A stretch of 64,000 nucleotides of DNA from the NCBI GenBank assembly GCA_018697195.1, contig CM031866.1, positions 9,279,796-9,343,795 of the forward strand. The letters are read 5' to 3'. A program made the position numbers and the translations under genes. The notes beneath the pieces were generated by a model. It was not told where the DNA came from, searched no databases, and saw only the letters and a program-made list of their open reading frames with translations. The DNA is from Certhia americana (lineage: Eukaryota > Chordata > Aves > Passeriformes > Certhiidae). Shown in pieces: positions 24,522 to 36,300 of the stretch. Every line of letters begins with the position of its first letter. Position 1 is the stretch's first letter.

Positions 24522-26250
24522 CTGAAACAGACAAAATGTTGCTAAATAAAAATCCAATTACTATGAACTAATTTACGGGAAATTCTTCTTTATTATCCCA
24601 TATAACGAAAACATCTCATCAAAGAAAGTATTTTCTACAATAGAAAAAATAATAAAATCATCTGATTCAAGAGATTTCAGGAGAGCATGAGATAAACAGC
24701 TGGAAAGAACCTGAGATCTGCATCCATAATGCACAGACACTCATTTATTATCCCACTAACTTAACCCCTGCAGTAGTCCATTATTGCTCTGTTGTTAAGA
24801 TCTGGGCCGAAAAGTTTTTGAAAACACTGGTAAGCAGTGTTTACCTGGATGAGCAATCCCATTAGTCTCCAGCATGACTACTGACAGGGAATTATACATC
24901 TATGGGATAGAAATTCATAAGACAAAAGTTAATTGTATAAATTTAGTCTCCATCCTAAAATTTATTGTGTGTGGGCCAACCAAATAAACTGAATTAAATT
25001 CCTCTTGGATAGAACTTTGTGAAATAGAAAAAGTTTTCCAGAAGAGCTTGAGGCTGAAAAGTAACAGCTAGAAGAGGGCTTTGGTGCCCCATGTACCAGG
25101 TAAGTGCTGCCACAGCCTAGACTTCTGCAAGTTTGCATTTATTTAGTACCATTGATGGATTTTTTTTTTTCAGGTTTTCTTCAGGACAGCTGTTGTCTCA
25201 CCCTCTGCAGCTGGTGCAGGATTTTCACCATGTACCGTGAGCAAGGCATGAGAAACATGACCATGTGCCCACCCCAGGGCAGACAGAATTAGTGCTGCTG
25301 TGCTGTCACAACGCCTTCTGACTGATCATTTGTGCTGCTCTCTCATCCTCAAAGCAGCCCCCAGCCAGGAGCCTGCACAGCCTGCAGTAGTTATAAACTG
25401 CCTTTGGCACTTTGTGCTGCATCACTTGCAATGAAAGTCATTCTCAGTATTTACTTTCAGCTAATTTAGGTTTACTTTCTCATGTCAAGGATCACACTTA
25501 TGAGATGATGTAGCAAAGTCATGTTTAACAAAAGCAAACAAACAGTAAGTCCTGAAATGTAACCCAAAATGTAACCCAAAATTAAGCGTTTATAAAATCA
25601 AAACCCAAAATTAAGCGTTTATAAAATTAAGTGTAATATAACTGGAAAATAACAAAACCAAAAAACTCTGCTAAGTTTCCAACACAAAATTAAAATCAAT
25701 CCCCCCCCAAATTGTTCTGGTAAAATTAAATGCTCATGCATGTAATGATACCTTCCTCTCCCCCTATGCCAAGGTGTAACGTTTGAAAGGTCAGGGATGA
25801 CCACTCAAACACAAAATCTAATATGCACATGAACTTTCTAGTGCAATTGCTTTCAAGTTTCTCCGAGATAAAGCAAGTATACTTTACATTTCAGAGTAAC
25901 CTGTGCTATTATCAAGTTTCCTCAAGAAGCAGGGGGCGAGAGGCCCTGGAATTGGACATGCATTCCCAGCCTGCAAACTGATTCTTTTCAGTGTAATGTC
26001 TTACACTCTGGCGCTCAACGCTGACACCCTGAAGCACTTCTGTTATCGATACTGACAGGGGATACGCTGTGGCCTCAAAACAATAGCTGTACCCAGGCTG
26101 CAGCACTGTAGAGTACACTTCATAAATGACAGACTAGAATTCCAAGACCCAAATCTCATTTGAGACACATATTCTTAAGACTACGTAACAACTCCATCTG
26201 CACCTCATCTCCAAACCCCTGGTAAATCGCTGCCGGTGGAGGATACCCTC
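24522..26250. other. DTWD1 5' intron and promoter-proximal sequence
   Basis: This is the intron between the CpG-island 5' UTR exon of DTWD1 (inferred) and its first coding exon. It holds a 29-bp tandem duplication at 25573-25630, a short C run near 25701 and otherwise unremarkable sequence. I see no coding exon. Confidence 0.6.
25573..25630. repeat. 29-bp tandem duplication
   Basis: The unit beginning AACCCAAAATTAAGCG is repeated twice at a period of 29 bases with a single C/T difference near the end. A partial third copy (AACCCAAAATGT) lies just before it at 25561. It looks like a small, recent replication-slippage duplication inside the DTWD1 5' intron. Confidence 0.8.
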
Positions 26251-26279
26251 CACACTCCAGCAGCAATTGTAGGACAACT

Positions 26280-26970
26280 CAGAACGTCTGCCGGTGCATC
26301 TCGGGGGGTTGTGTGAAGCTCACGGGGTGCCATGACCCCGCTCCGTGCCGCTGCTCGCCGGTATCAGCCGAACGAGCTGAGCGCTGGCCGGGGCCGGAGC
26401 GCAGCGTTTCTGCGGGCGGATAGCGCGGGGCGCTCGGCGGGCACAGCCCGGGGCCGCCGCCGCTGCCCCCGCAGTAACAGCGCGGTTCTGTCGCTCGGGC
26501 GGGTCCGAACGGCGCCGTCCCGCCGCCGCAGCGGCACCAAGGCCCCTGTGGGCGCAAAGCCGCTTCCTACCGCGGGCCGCCCGAGCCCGCCCCGCGCACA
26601 GCGCGGCCCCTCGGCGCTCCCGAGCCGCGCTGCCTCCTCTCTCCTGCCGCTCAGCCGCCCCTCGCCCGGCTCCAGCCCCCTCCCCTCACCGCCCGCTCCT
26701 CACCCTCCGCCCGCCGCGGCTGCCGCGCGGCCCTCGCAGGCCCCGGAACGAAAGTGCCGGGCTCGGCCGGCGCGGGGAGGCGGAGAGCGGAAGCAGCCCG
26801 GGGCTGAGCGCGGCTCCCGCGGGGTCCCTGCTGGCTGTGGGGTTTGTGTTTGTCCGGGCGCCTCTGCATGGGCTCTCCCGTGTTTTGTGTCACAAAAACC
26901 TGGCCAGAAAGCACTTCCAGATACCTGGGAGAATCGCGCCGTTCCCAGCTGTGCCCGCGCCAGGTGTTCC
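26280..26970. promoter_or_regulatory. CpG island, probable bidirectional promoter of DTWD1 and FAM227B
   Basis: This is the only strongly GC-rich, CpG-dense block in the window and it stands out sharply from the AT-rich flanks. It lies between the minus-strand DTWD1 coding exons and the plus-strand FAM227B candidate exons, which are head-to-head in human as well. Minus-strand GTGAG donors occur in the block around 26690-26702 and could end the DTWD1 5' UTR exon. I cannot place either transcription start exactly. Open frames of up to 230 codons here come from the lack of stop codons in GC-rich DNA. Confidence 0.85.
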
Positions 26971-27010
26971 CTGCCCTGTGTCCCCTCCGTGAGGGGGCCC
27001 CGCTTAGAAA

Positions 27011-30000
27011 CCGCTGGGATGTGAGGCTGCGGCTGTGACTCCCATGAGAACTCCAGGAAAGATAGATCAGAATGTTTTTTTACCCTGTGTTTTTCCCCGC
27101 ACACAGTCCTTAGAGCATATTTTTTGCCTGGAAGAACTGTGCTGCTGCATTCCTCTCTGCTTGTTGTGCGTCTATCTCTAAAGGGAATTGAGATCTCTTC
27201 TGTGGGGTTCCTTGGCCTGGTTGAGGGTGCTGCTCCATTTACCCAATAGTCAGCTTTTGGGATGAACTTCAGCTAGTCTACACCCTTCCTGCTTGTAAAT
27301 AAAATACTGAATACATAAGGATAGTAGCAGATTTGTCACTTTTTTTTCAGTGTGCATTTTAAAAGTACATGAGTAATAATAGCATAACATTGTGGAGGTC
27401 GTGAGGAGGAAATGGAATTTCTCTTTTTGTGTTGAATTGCCTTTACACATCTTTCACATATTTAATATGTTTCTTAGCATCTAAGGATGTATAGTAGTAT
27501 TTATGTATTGGAAAAACCTACAGTGAACATGTTCTCTGTATGCTATAGTAATAGCTTTGACTGTCAGTTTTAGTTGTCCGAAGTTATTTGCTAATATATG
27601 TTATCTTAGGGGTTTTTTAAAGATATTTGGGTGATAGCAGTTCTTAATGTTTTTCAGCAGAAAATACAAAAACCTCCTTTTATTTTTGAAGAATTACTAG
27701 GGTCTCAAGATTTGGTGAGTCCAGTTGGCTATTGTTACCCATGTGCATGGACAAGTGAACACATAGGAGTTGGGTCCTGACCAAAACCCTATGAATGTAA
27801 ATATTGAGAATTGAGTTTGAGTGTAGATTGTATATCCAAGACCCTTGGGGATTGCAAAAGAGCTTTGTAGAAATGGCAAACCTTTAAGAGAGCAGCCTCT
27901 GTGCTGTTAATTTTCTTTCTTCTTAAAGCTGTACCATGGAGGAAAACGCCCGCCTGCTGTACAGCAATTTTCTGTGGTTGAAACCGTGCTTGAGTGGTGA
28001 TACTGAATCAAGCTTTGTTTAAAAGATTTGATCAGGCCATGCCATCACTAACATAAGAGAAAGTCCTGAACCCTGAGGCAAAAGGTTCTGACAAGGATAG
28101 AAAGGAGGAATAGTTGGTTCTGTTTTTATCTGTCCCTTTCCTTACCCTTGTAAGACTGCTAGGGAAGTCCTTGACTATATATGCCTTTCTGGGTTTTTTT
28201 AAGAATTCAGTATAATGTGGTTACCAGTGGTTTGTCAGAATGACATTGTTTTTGGAAGAAGCAGGACATTCCTTTTGACCTGCCTACATTATTTGCAAGT
28301 ATTGATTCACTCAAATCTTTTAAACCAAAAAATTTGCTCTTTTGAGCTATGAAACAGAACTTTTTCCCCCACAGGAACAAAGAAATAAAAAAGATTTGAA
28401 AAGATGTGGAACATTTCATTGTAAAATTTAACTTTTTTAAAGTAAAGTATATATCTAGGAGGAGGAACCTGACGTAAAAATGGAAACACTTTAATTTAGA
28501 ATAATATCAAAACAAAGTATTGCTTACATTTTGAAATTGGTTTTACTTAATCATTTTACCCTGAAATCACAGCATCACAGAATGAGTGTGTTTGTGTATT
28601 AATAATTTCAGTGCAGCCAATGACATTTCACTGATTCATTTTTTTAAAGAAATGATTTGTCTTGCTGCCCTGCTGTTAAAATCGCGCATGTCAGTGTCCT
28701 TCAGCATTACCAGAGTTCTTAAAAACACACTGATTACTCTGTTCTAATGCTTACTAAGTTATTTCAGGAAAGTGATCAGTTTGATGATCAAGTTCAAACA
28801 ACTACCTTTGGTTGCAACAATTTGCTCAAATATTTAAGCTGCTAGTTTAAATTCTTTGCTAGATCAAGGAACAGTTTCCTCCTGTTCTTCCAAGGCTGTT
28901 CTCAACAGATGGAAGGCATTACTGGCTTTTCCGAGAACTTAAATTGCACATGATTTTATTTGTCTCTTTAGAAACATAATGACCCTTTTTTCTTGAGTTA
29001 TCTCCTTTGCTAACTAAAAAGTTATAGTCTTTTTAATTACGCTGTGTCTGTTGTAATGGGCCTCCCTGGTCTATTTCTGTTTTTCTGGCTCTTTGAGATG
29101 ATGTAATCCTCTCTGAATGCAGTACATGAGAGAGGAGGAAAGCACAGTGTGCATTGCAATGTTGCCAGAATTAGAGATTCTTAGATGTAAAATACATTTA
29201 TACTTATATTGCAATTCTTTATGCAAAATGAAGTTCACAGATTACTTAATTTAATTTTTGCATTTGTGTCATTTTCAGAAAAAGCTGTTTTTACAGTGTA
29301 CTGATTGCAGAAGGAATGTCTGAGTTGTATCTCTCTTTACAAGCTTTACTTTTTGGTGGGTAAGTCACAAAAAGATTATTCCTTTAATGTTACATGTAAA
29401 TATCTGTATGAACATCGGACCATTCATAGACTTGGAGAAGAGAATAAACACATGTCAGTGAAGCACAGAAACATGTTCAGAAAGTGTTCTCATGCCAGTG
29501 TGGCCCAGTGTATCTGAGGAACAACTCAGTGCCCTTGAACAGAGCACCCAACAGGCATTGGCCTAGAGAAGTGTTTATAGCTTCCCCTGCCTGTGTGAAG
29601 TATCAAGTTTATAATTTTAAAAGTTTACTTTAGTGAACTAAAGTCCCAGTTCTGCCTGGGTTTTAGGAACATTTTGTTTAGGCCTAAACAAACCACAGGC
29701 AAAAGTCTATGCAAGCATGTTCCCCACTGATTGTGGTGTTAATAAAGGAAAGATGAGCCTAAAATTGTAACTTTTAAGTCTTCTAGTCCTTCCAGTGATG
29801 CAGGGGGCCTGTACATGTGTTAACTTTTGTGTGTAGACACATTTAGGTGTAGATCTAGATATATGTAAGGTCTTTGCCTGGTTGGCCCTTTTAGTCAATA
29901 AAATCATCAATCCAGCCCCTATTTCTTGCTAAACCTGGCTAATTTTTTAAGACATTGTTACTGAGCAAATTACTACAGAGGAAGTTCTGACTCAGACAAG

Positions 30001-30353
30001 TGAGACGTGGAAAGCAAAGGAGAACTAAAATATTTTTAATTGTTTTTATGTATAAGACAAGAAAGATCAAGTTTTCTTTTTTTTTTTTTTCCGCTTGGAT
30101 ACACAAATGGAATTACATCTATCTATCTATCTCTGGTTTTTAGGGGGTAAAAAAACTCAGCTTGAAAAACTACTTTGGTTTCTTTATATTTCTAAGAATA
30201 TCTTGTAGTACTGAAAGTATCAGTTTTAGTCCTTTGTTCCTTATCTGAAATATATTCATAGTTCATAGTGTGAATTGTCTTAGCTAAAAATACTGTTTAT
30301 TTCATTGTGTGGAATAGAATTAATAATGAAATAAGTATTTATAAATTTTTCAG
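27011..30353. other. FAM227B 5' intron region, N-terminal exons not located
   Basis: No exon is assigned with confidence. A small frame at 27936-28022 follows a good acceptor (TTTTCTTTCTTCTTAAAG) and a favourable ATG context (ACCATGG) and is richer in CpG than its flanks, but it has no donor and no recognisable family. It could be the first coding exon of FAM227B or chance. Confidence 0.4.
30077..30133. repeat. Poly-T run and (ATCT)n microsatellite
   Basis: A run of 14 T at 30077-30090 is followed by about four ATCT units at 30117-30132. Both are short simple repeats that are probably variable between individuals. Confidence 0.85.
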
Positions 30354-30398
30354 GTTCCCAAATGCATTGCTGAGGAGACAAATAGTAGACATGTAGAG
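30354..30398 (+). CDS. FAM227B: Candidate FAM227B exon (45 nt)
   Basis: The acceptor AATTTTTCAG ends at 30353, and the strong donor GAG|GTGAGT follows 30398. Fifteen codons, phase 0 at both ends, read [15 protein letters not shown]. The phase matches the exon at 33168. Confidence 0.5.
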
Positions 30399-33300
30399 GT
30401 GAGTTTCTTTAGCTTGCATCTAAAAGTACACAGCATTCTGTCCTATGGATATGGTTTGACTTGGAAGTCAAAAAAGTACCTCTGACAGCAAACTAAGTCA
30501 GTCAATTTTTCTAAGATTACATGAATTCAGATATATTGGGTAATAGAAATCCCAAATACTGTGTAAATATGATGACTGACTTCACCATAAAAAGCGTAAA
30601 TTCTGAGGTTTTTTAACTCAACTTTGGTGGGAATTAGCTATGGCTTTAAATACTTTAGAAAAGGCAAATGAGAAATCACAGTCTTTTTCTGTGAATTCTG
30701 GAATTTAAATAGCAGTTGGTTGAAAAAAACAGGGCTGATTTTGAGCTATGTCTCTGCTGCTTTTGTGAGCTGCTTCAGGCAGTGATCCCTGTGCCTAAGC
30801 AGGTTGGTGACTGCTAGGTCGGGGTAACTTTCTCCTTGGGAAGGTCAGTTTGGGGAAGAGTCAGAATTCAAGGTTCTACAGGGCAAGGCCAAGGTTCTAA
30901 ATTGTTTTGTAATTTCAACTTGAATTTGAAATGTGTAAGCTTTCATTAATATTTTTCTTCAAATGGTTGATGTAATAAAATACAGACTAAGTAAGTATAC
31001 CTACTTAGAGTATAAATTAAACCGTAGGTAACTTATTGTATAAACAAATTTGAATTCTCACTATAAAAATATTTTTAAAATTTCATAATTAGCTACCAAA
31101 AATACTTCTTTTATGCTGTAGGATCAGTAGCATTATATTGGTACAGAAATATAAATGAAGAGGAACAGATTCTGAGTGAATTTTGACTGCTTCACATTTA
31201 TAAATGAAGGAAACTTAATTCCTGTCATTTGTCCAAGTCCAAATACTGTCAAACTGATAAAAACAAGTTGTGCAGAGTGAAGGGTAGATTTAAAATTCAG
31301 GTGGTTGAGCAGCCTTGATGAACTATGTCTCAACACTGAACTGCTGATAGCACTTGCCACAAAATGTGTGTGGGCAAATGCAACATTTTTACAGAAAAGT
31401 GTTAAAAACACACCCAGAGAAGCATGCTGGTTGAAGTTGACACTGTACAGAAGTAATCACTACTCCTACAAAATATTAAATGTCTTTTTTTTTTTGCTCC
31501 CCCCATAAAACCTAATGTCTTGGAACCCAAAGAATGGCCCATAGATCTTACTGTTTACACTGGCTAGAAATCATACATGAGTTTATAACCTACAGCTATT
31601 CCCGTTAGAGGCATTTGTAGTACACAGACAGAAGCTGATGATGCTTTCTGAAATTCTTCCTTTGGTGGACTGATAAAATTTTTTGTTTATTTGTGCTTAA
31701 AAATGTGCAATTATATCCAGATAAGCAAGATGCAAGGAATATGGAAATCCTATTAGCACTTCTTCACACAGCTTAGGGTCAATGCTTGCCTCCTAGAACA
31801 TGTTAGTCCAGTGTCTTCATCTACTTTTTAATTGTTATTTATGATATTTCTGTTCTTACGTATTTTTAATTATGTTATAAATATAATACAACAGGTGTGA
31901 CTGGATGCCTTACTCATTTTTTTTCTAAAGAAAACATTTTTGTGGTTTTAAATTTTAGCTGTTTAGACTTTTCGTCTTAGGTTTACTGAAAATTGAAAAA
32001 AAACCCAGTAACAGACTGAGACACTTGCAAGTATCTGGCAAATCCAGATCAGTCCCTGTATTTTGACAGCCTAATGTTGAGATACCCAAAGAAGCTGCTT
32101 TTGTTCCTCTCAGTAAAAGCTAAACATCCCCCTTGCGAGTTTTTCCTTTCAGTATTTCTGCAAGCTGAAAGAAGTTCCTGTATGCTTGTGGATTGCGTTT
32201 CAAATAAAAATCCCTGTACTTTTTACCTTTGTCTAGTTATGATTTGTTTCGTGCTCTTAGGAGTTTTTAAATCACTGTATTCAGTATACTGAATATTTGT
32301 TTTGATAAAAAATTGTTCTCAAAGTTTGGAAGAAGTCTGTTTCTCTCAAAATAATCTATTGCAATGCTTTAGGATTCTTTGTGGTTGTGGTTTCTCCAGA
32401 AGTGTAACCATATAAGTTGATTTTAAGTGTTAGAGCTGTTATTATCAAACAAATAATCTGTGTATTCCACAGGTACAAAAATGTGTTTTACACATGCAGC
32501 TTAACTCCATCAGCTGTAGGTCCCAGATTAACTTTTCATGTAATTTTAAGGAGCTGTAATTGAAGATATAAAGAATTAATTTAGTTAGCGGGTTTATATC
32601 ATGAAGCTTAAAATAAGCTTTTAGATGAAATTGACTGTTTATTGTACTTTGCTTACTTTGTAATGTGCTATAATTTATAAAATGTATGAGTTTGGAATAT
32701 TTGGGTTAAGAATATAAATCAAATGTGTATGGGTTCTGTTACCTTAGGTGATCACTATGTTCTTTATTAAGAAAAGGTGGAAAATATTCCTGTGGCAGGA
32801 GACTGTGATTATGTACACTGGCTTTGGTTTAATGCTTCACTTAGATTCCATCTTAATTATTGGCTGATAAACTTAACATATGCTTCAGATAATGCGTGTC
32901 TTTCAGTGGTATTCTGAATCAGAAACTACTTCAATATACTCAAAACCAATTAAACACTTAGATGTTGTTAAAATGTTTAGAACAATGTGTTGGAGTAAGA
33001 GAGGGCACTGATTTACGGGTATGTGTTTTGATGCTGTTCTGTTGTGTTGGCAGTGCCTCACCTCAGATAACTGTGAGCTTTAACAATGTTGTGCATCACT
33101 CTTTTGCACACAGCCATATCTGAATTTATGTAGGTATCTTTGCCCTGATTTTTTTCCCCCTTTGAAGCCTAACCAAGAGCACTTGGATGACAGAATGGCA
33201 GATATTGTGGCACATTTTCTTGTTGCCAGGAATGCTAAGAATGCTTTTTCTCAGGTAAGAGTACTAGTAGCATTTTCAGTGGTACATGTGTAGCTGCTGC

Positions 33301-36300
33301 AGTTTGGGAACATAAAAATATTAATGTGACACAGAAGCCAATGTACCTGCATCCAGATTTGCAGCTTTTGGCTCCGGAAGACAGCCGGAAGCACATGCCT
33401 GTTAAGTACCTGAGAGAGAGGACAACCAGAACTGGTGAGGAAAAGCTGGAAATTATCATAGGTGGTCATTAAAGGGAATTTCTTTTGCTTATATAATATG
33501 TGACTAGTAAAATGAAATTATAATATTAAATGATGTGATTTTTGAAAGCTTTTTTTTTCTCTAGCAGAAGTTTGTTGCAATTGCTACAGCTTGCTTGCAT
33601 ATTTTTCATTAATTAAAAAATTACAATATGAAATCTCTTTCATAGACTTTTTAGATACGGTGTTATTTTGTCAGGTGTATTCTGATTGGTTATAACAAGT
33701 CTTTTTGTTGCTTTCTGGGAAGTATTTCCTGAGTCTTATTAAATATTTTGATGATGACTTTTAAGGAGGAATTGGTAGACTTTTTAGACTAGACTTTTAG
33801 TTTTTCAGTGGGTATCAGCTGCTGGTAGTTTTTTTTCATTTTCCTGAAGCATGTTTTGTCCAGATTACCAGCTGTGCATTTCAGTGAGAATCTATTGCCT
33901 TAATTACCTGTTGTCTTACATGTGTAATGCCATGCATGTATACCTACATAGCAAATGCAGTACTAGAAACACTGGTGTCAAAACTGGCTTTTTCTGCTCA
34001 GTATTAATAATGATGATTTCTTAATACTGCTTGTAGGTATATAAATATGAATAAATATTTTAAAATAGTACCCCGGAAAGGAATCTGAACTAACTATCCA
34101 TGGCATTATTTCTCCTTAAGGAAAAAAAAAAAACAAAAACCAAACTGGATCAAACATTTCAAAATGTTTTTTGCAAAAGCAGCTGTTTGTAGGTGGCCTT
34201 GACGGTATCTCTCTATAAAAAAGAGATATATAAAAAGATAAAAAAATATTTTACAAATATTCTTACAGAATGTGGACTATACCTGTCCTAGAAATTTCTA
34301 TTGGAAGTAGTATTATATTGCCATTAAAGGAAGCAGTATTATATTACCATTAAATATCTGCATGTTTTGACAGTAAAAGTTTATGATTTTTAGATTGCAT
34401 ATGTCATTTGATATCCATTCCAAAACTTAGATTTAGAGCAGATTTCTATCTTTAGTGCTCATTTATTTAGATTTCATGACAATATGGATTTCATTATCTT
34501 TTATGTTGAAAGTGATTGACAAATGCAATAGAAATATGTTTTTGAAGTAGATGTAAAATACAGAAATATTTTCTCAAAACCTTTCTATGTGTCAGTCACC
34601 GTTGGGGAGAATTTTCTTTTTAGTTACAGACAGAGAAAATTTTATGTAGAAAAAGATCACCCTGAAAAATTCAATTTAGAGAAGGTTTATATACATCAAA
34701 GTTATACATGTTCCAAACTCCTAAAGGGCCTTTAACTTGGAAGAGCTGGATAAGCCCACAGCGTTCTCTATAATGTGTAACCACTATAAACAGATAATGG
34801 ATGGATTTAAGTGAAATTTAGTCAGGCCAGAAAAAAATCCCAGAACTCTCGGAGACCACTGCTATGGCACAGATTCTGTGTCTGCATGGAACTTACAGTG
34901 TGGGAGCTGTGTAAAATTCTAGTGGAATGAAGAATGAAAACCACGGAATAAAGTAAATTAAATGTTGCTGCGAGAATAATTCGCAACCTCAACAAAACAT
35001 ATGCAAATGTATTAAATTACCAGAACTGGAACAACCACAAAGTAAGGCTATTCACCCATGTGCAAACCCAAGCAGAAGCAGAAGGGAGATAGCAAAAACC
35101 ATTCTGGTTGACTTTAAGTATATGAATATAATTATTTCAGTTAATAGGCTTGGATCTTATGCCTAAAGTTGACAGCGGCATAAAAAATTTGCACATTGGA
35201 AACAGGAAATAAAGCAATTTTAATTTCATTTGGGGATATTCACAGGGAGATTTTCAAAATTCACATAAACATCTTTCTAAATTAAATTTTTTTAAATTTT
35301 AAGTCTAAACCCAAGGAAGTGTGTGTGGAAGAAATGGAATATCAAAAACCCAAAGGCTGCCGCAGTAAATCACACTAGCAAAGATGCTACTGCTAAAATA
35401 CAAGCTGGTGCATCTGCCAGTTCTGCAGTGGCCAGTCAGTCTTGTAAATATTTTTAATACAAAAGTTTACATTCCCAGTCCTCAGCCCCTACTGTTTTCA
35501 TTGACACCACTCTGATATGTTTTCCCTACAATTAGGTTAAATGCTTAGGAAAAGATGGAGGGCTGTCTATTGTGTCTGTTAATGTTAAGAAGAGGAGGTT
35601 TGGAACATGCCATACTCAGAAATCCTGAATTAATGAGGCAATGCAGATACATGAGAGGACAGGAAGAGTTCTGTCATGTGCCATGATTTCCACAAAGCTT
35701 TCTCTTTTAATGTGTATGTAAAAGAGCTGTGTGAGGCTATCTAAGTAAAGAGGAGAGTTCCTCTTGAGACCGACCTAGCTGAGGGATTTGGTGTCTACAA
35801 ATGGATATGGCTTTGTATAGATTTGTAGAATCTTTGTATAGATTGGTTATGCACATTTGTGACTTAATAAAGTGAACTCTTTTACTGTCATTGTGTATTG
35901 CCTGTTAGCCTTCCTGAATAATTTTCTTTTTTTTTACTTTAATGTTTCTTTATAAGTACAATTAATGTGGTTTCTTTAAAATTGAAAGTCTGTGTTACTC
36001 TCATCAAGTTACAGTCTAGAAAGGAAATTCTTGTTTACAGAATCCATTTTTTGTGTGTTGCTCAGTTTGCAGTACAGTGTTTAGAAACAGAAATGTATCT
36101 ATGTTTTTGAACACAGGAGCGTTTGGGTATTTTTTTAAAGCCAAAAATCTAAACCCAGTGGAAACATTTGCCTGATTTTTATAAAATCCAGTGGTTTCAT
36201 TCCAGTATAATCATATTTCCTTTTAGAGCTTTGTATTTTACTAGTATATAGAAACAAGAATATGAAAACAAGTAGAAAGTGTTTATTTGTGAAGCAGGTT

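Noticed and set aside
26332..27024. A 230-codon plus-strand open frame, the longest in the window
   Set aside because: It lies in the CpG island, where stop codons are rare. It is rich in A, R, P, G and S with no domain, and open frames occur in other frames of the same block.
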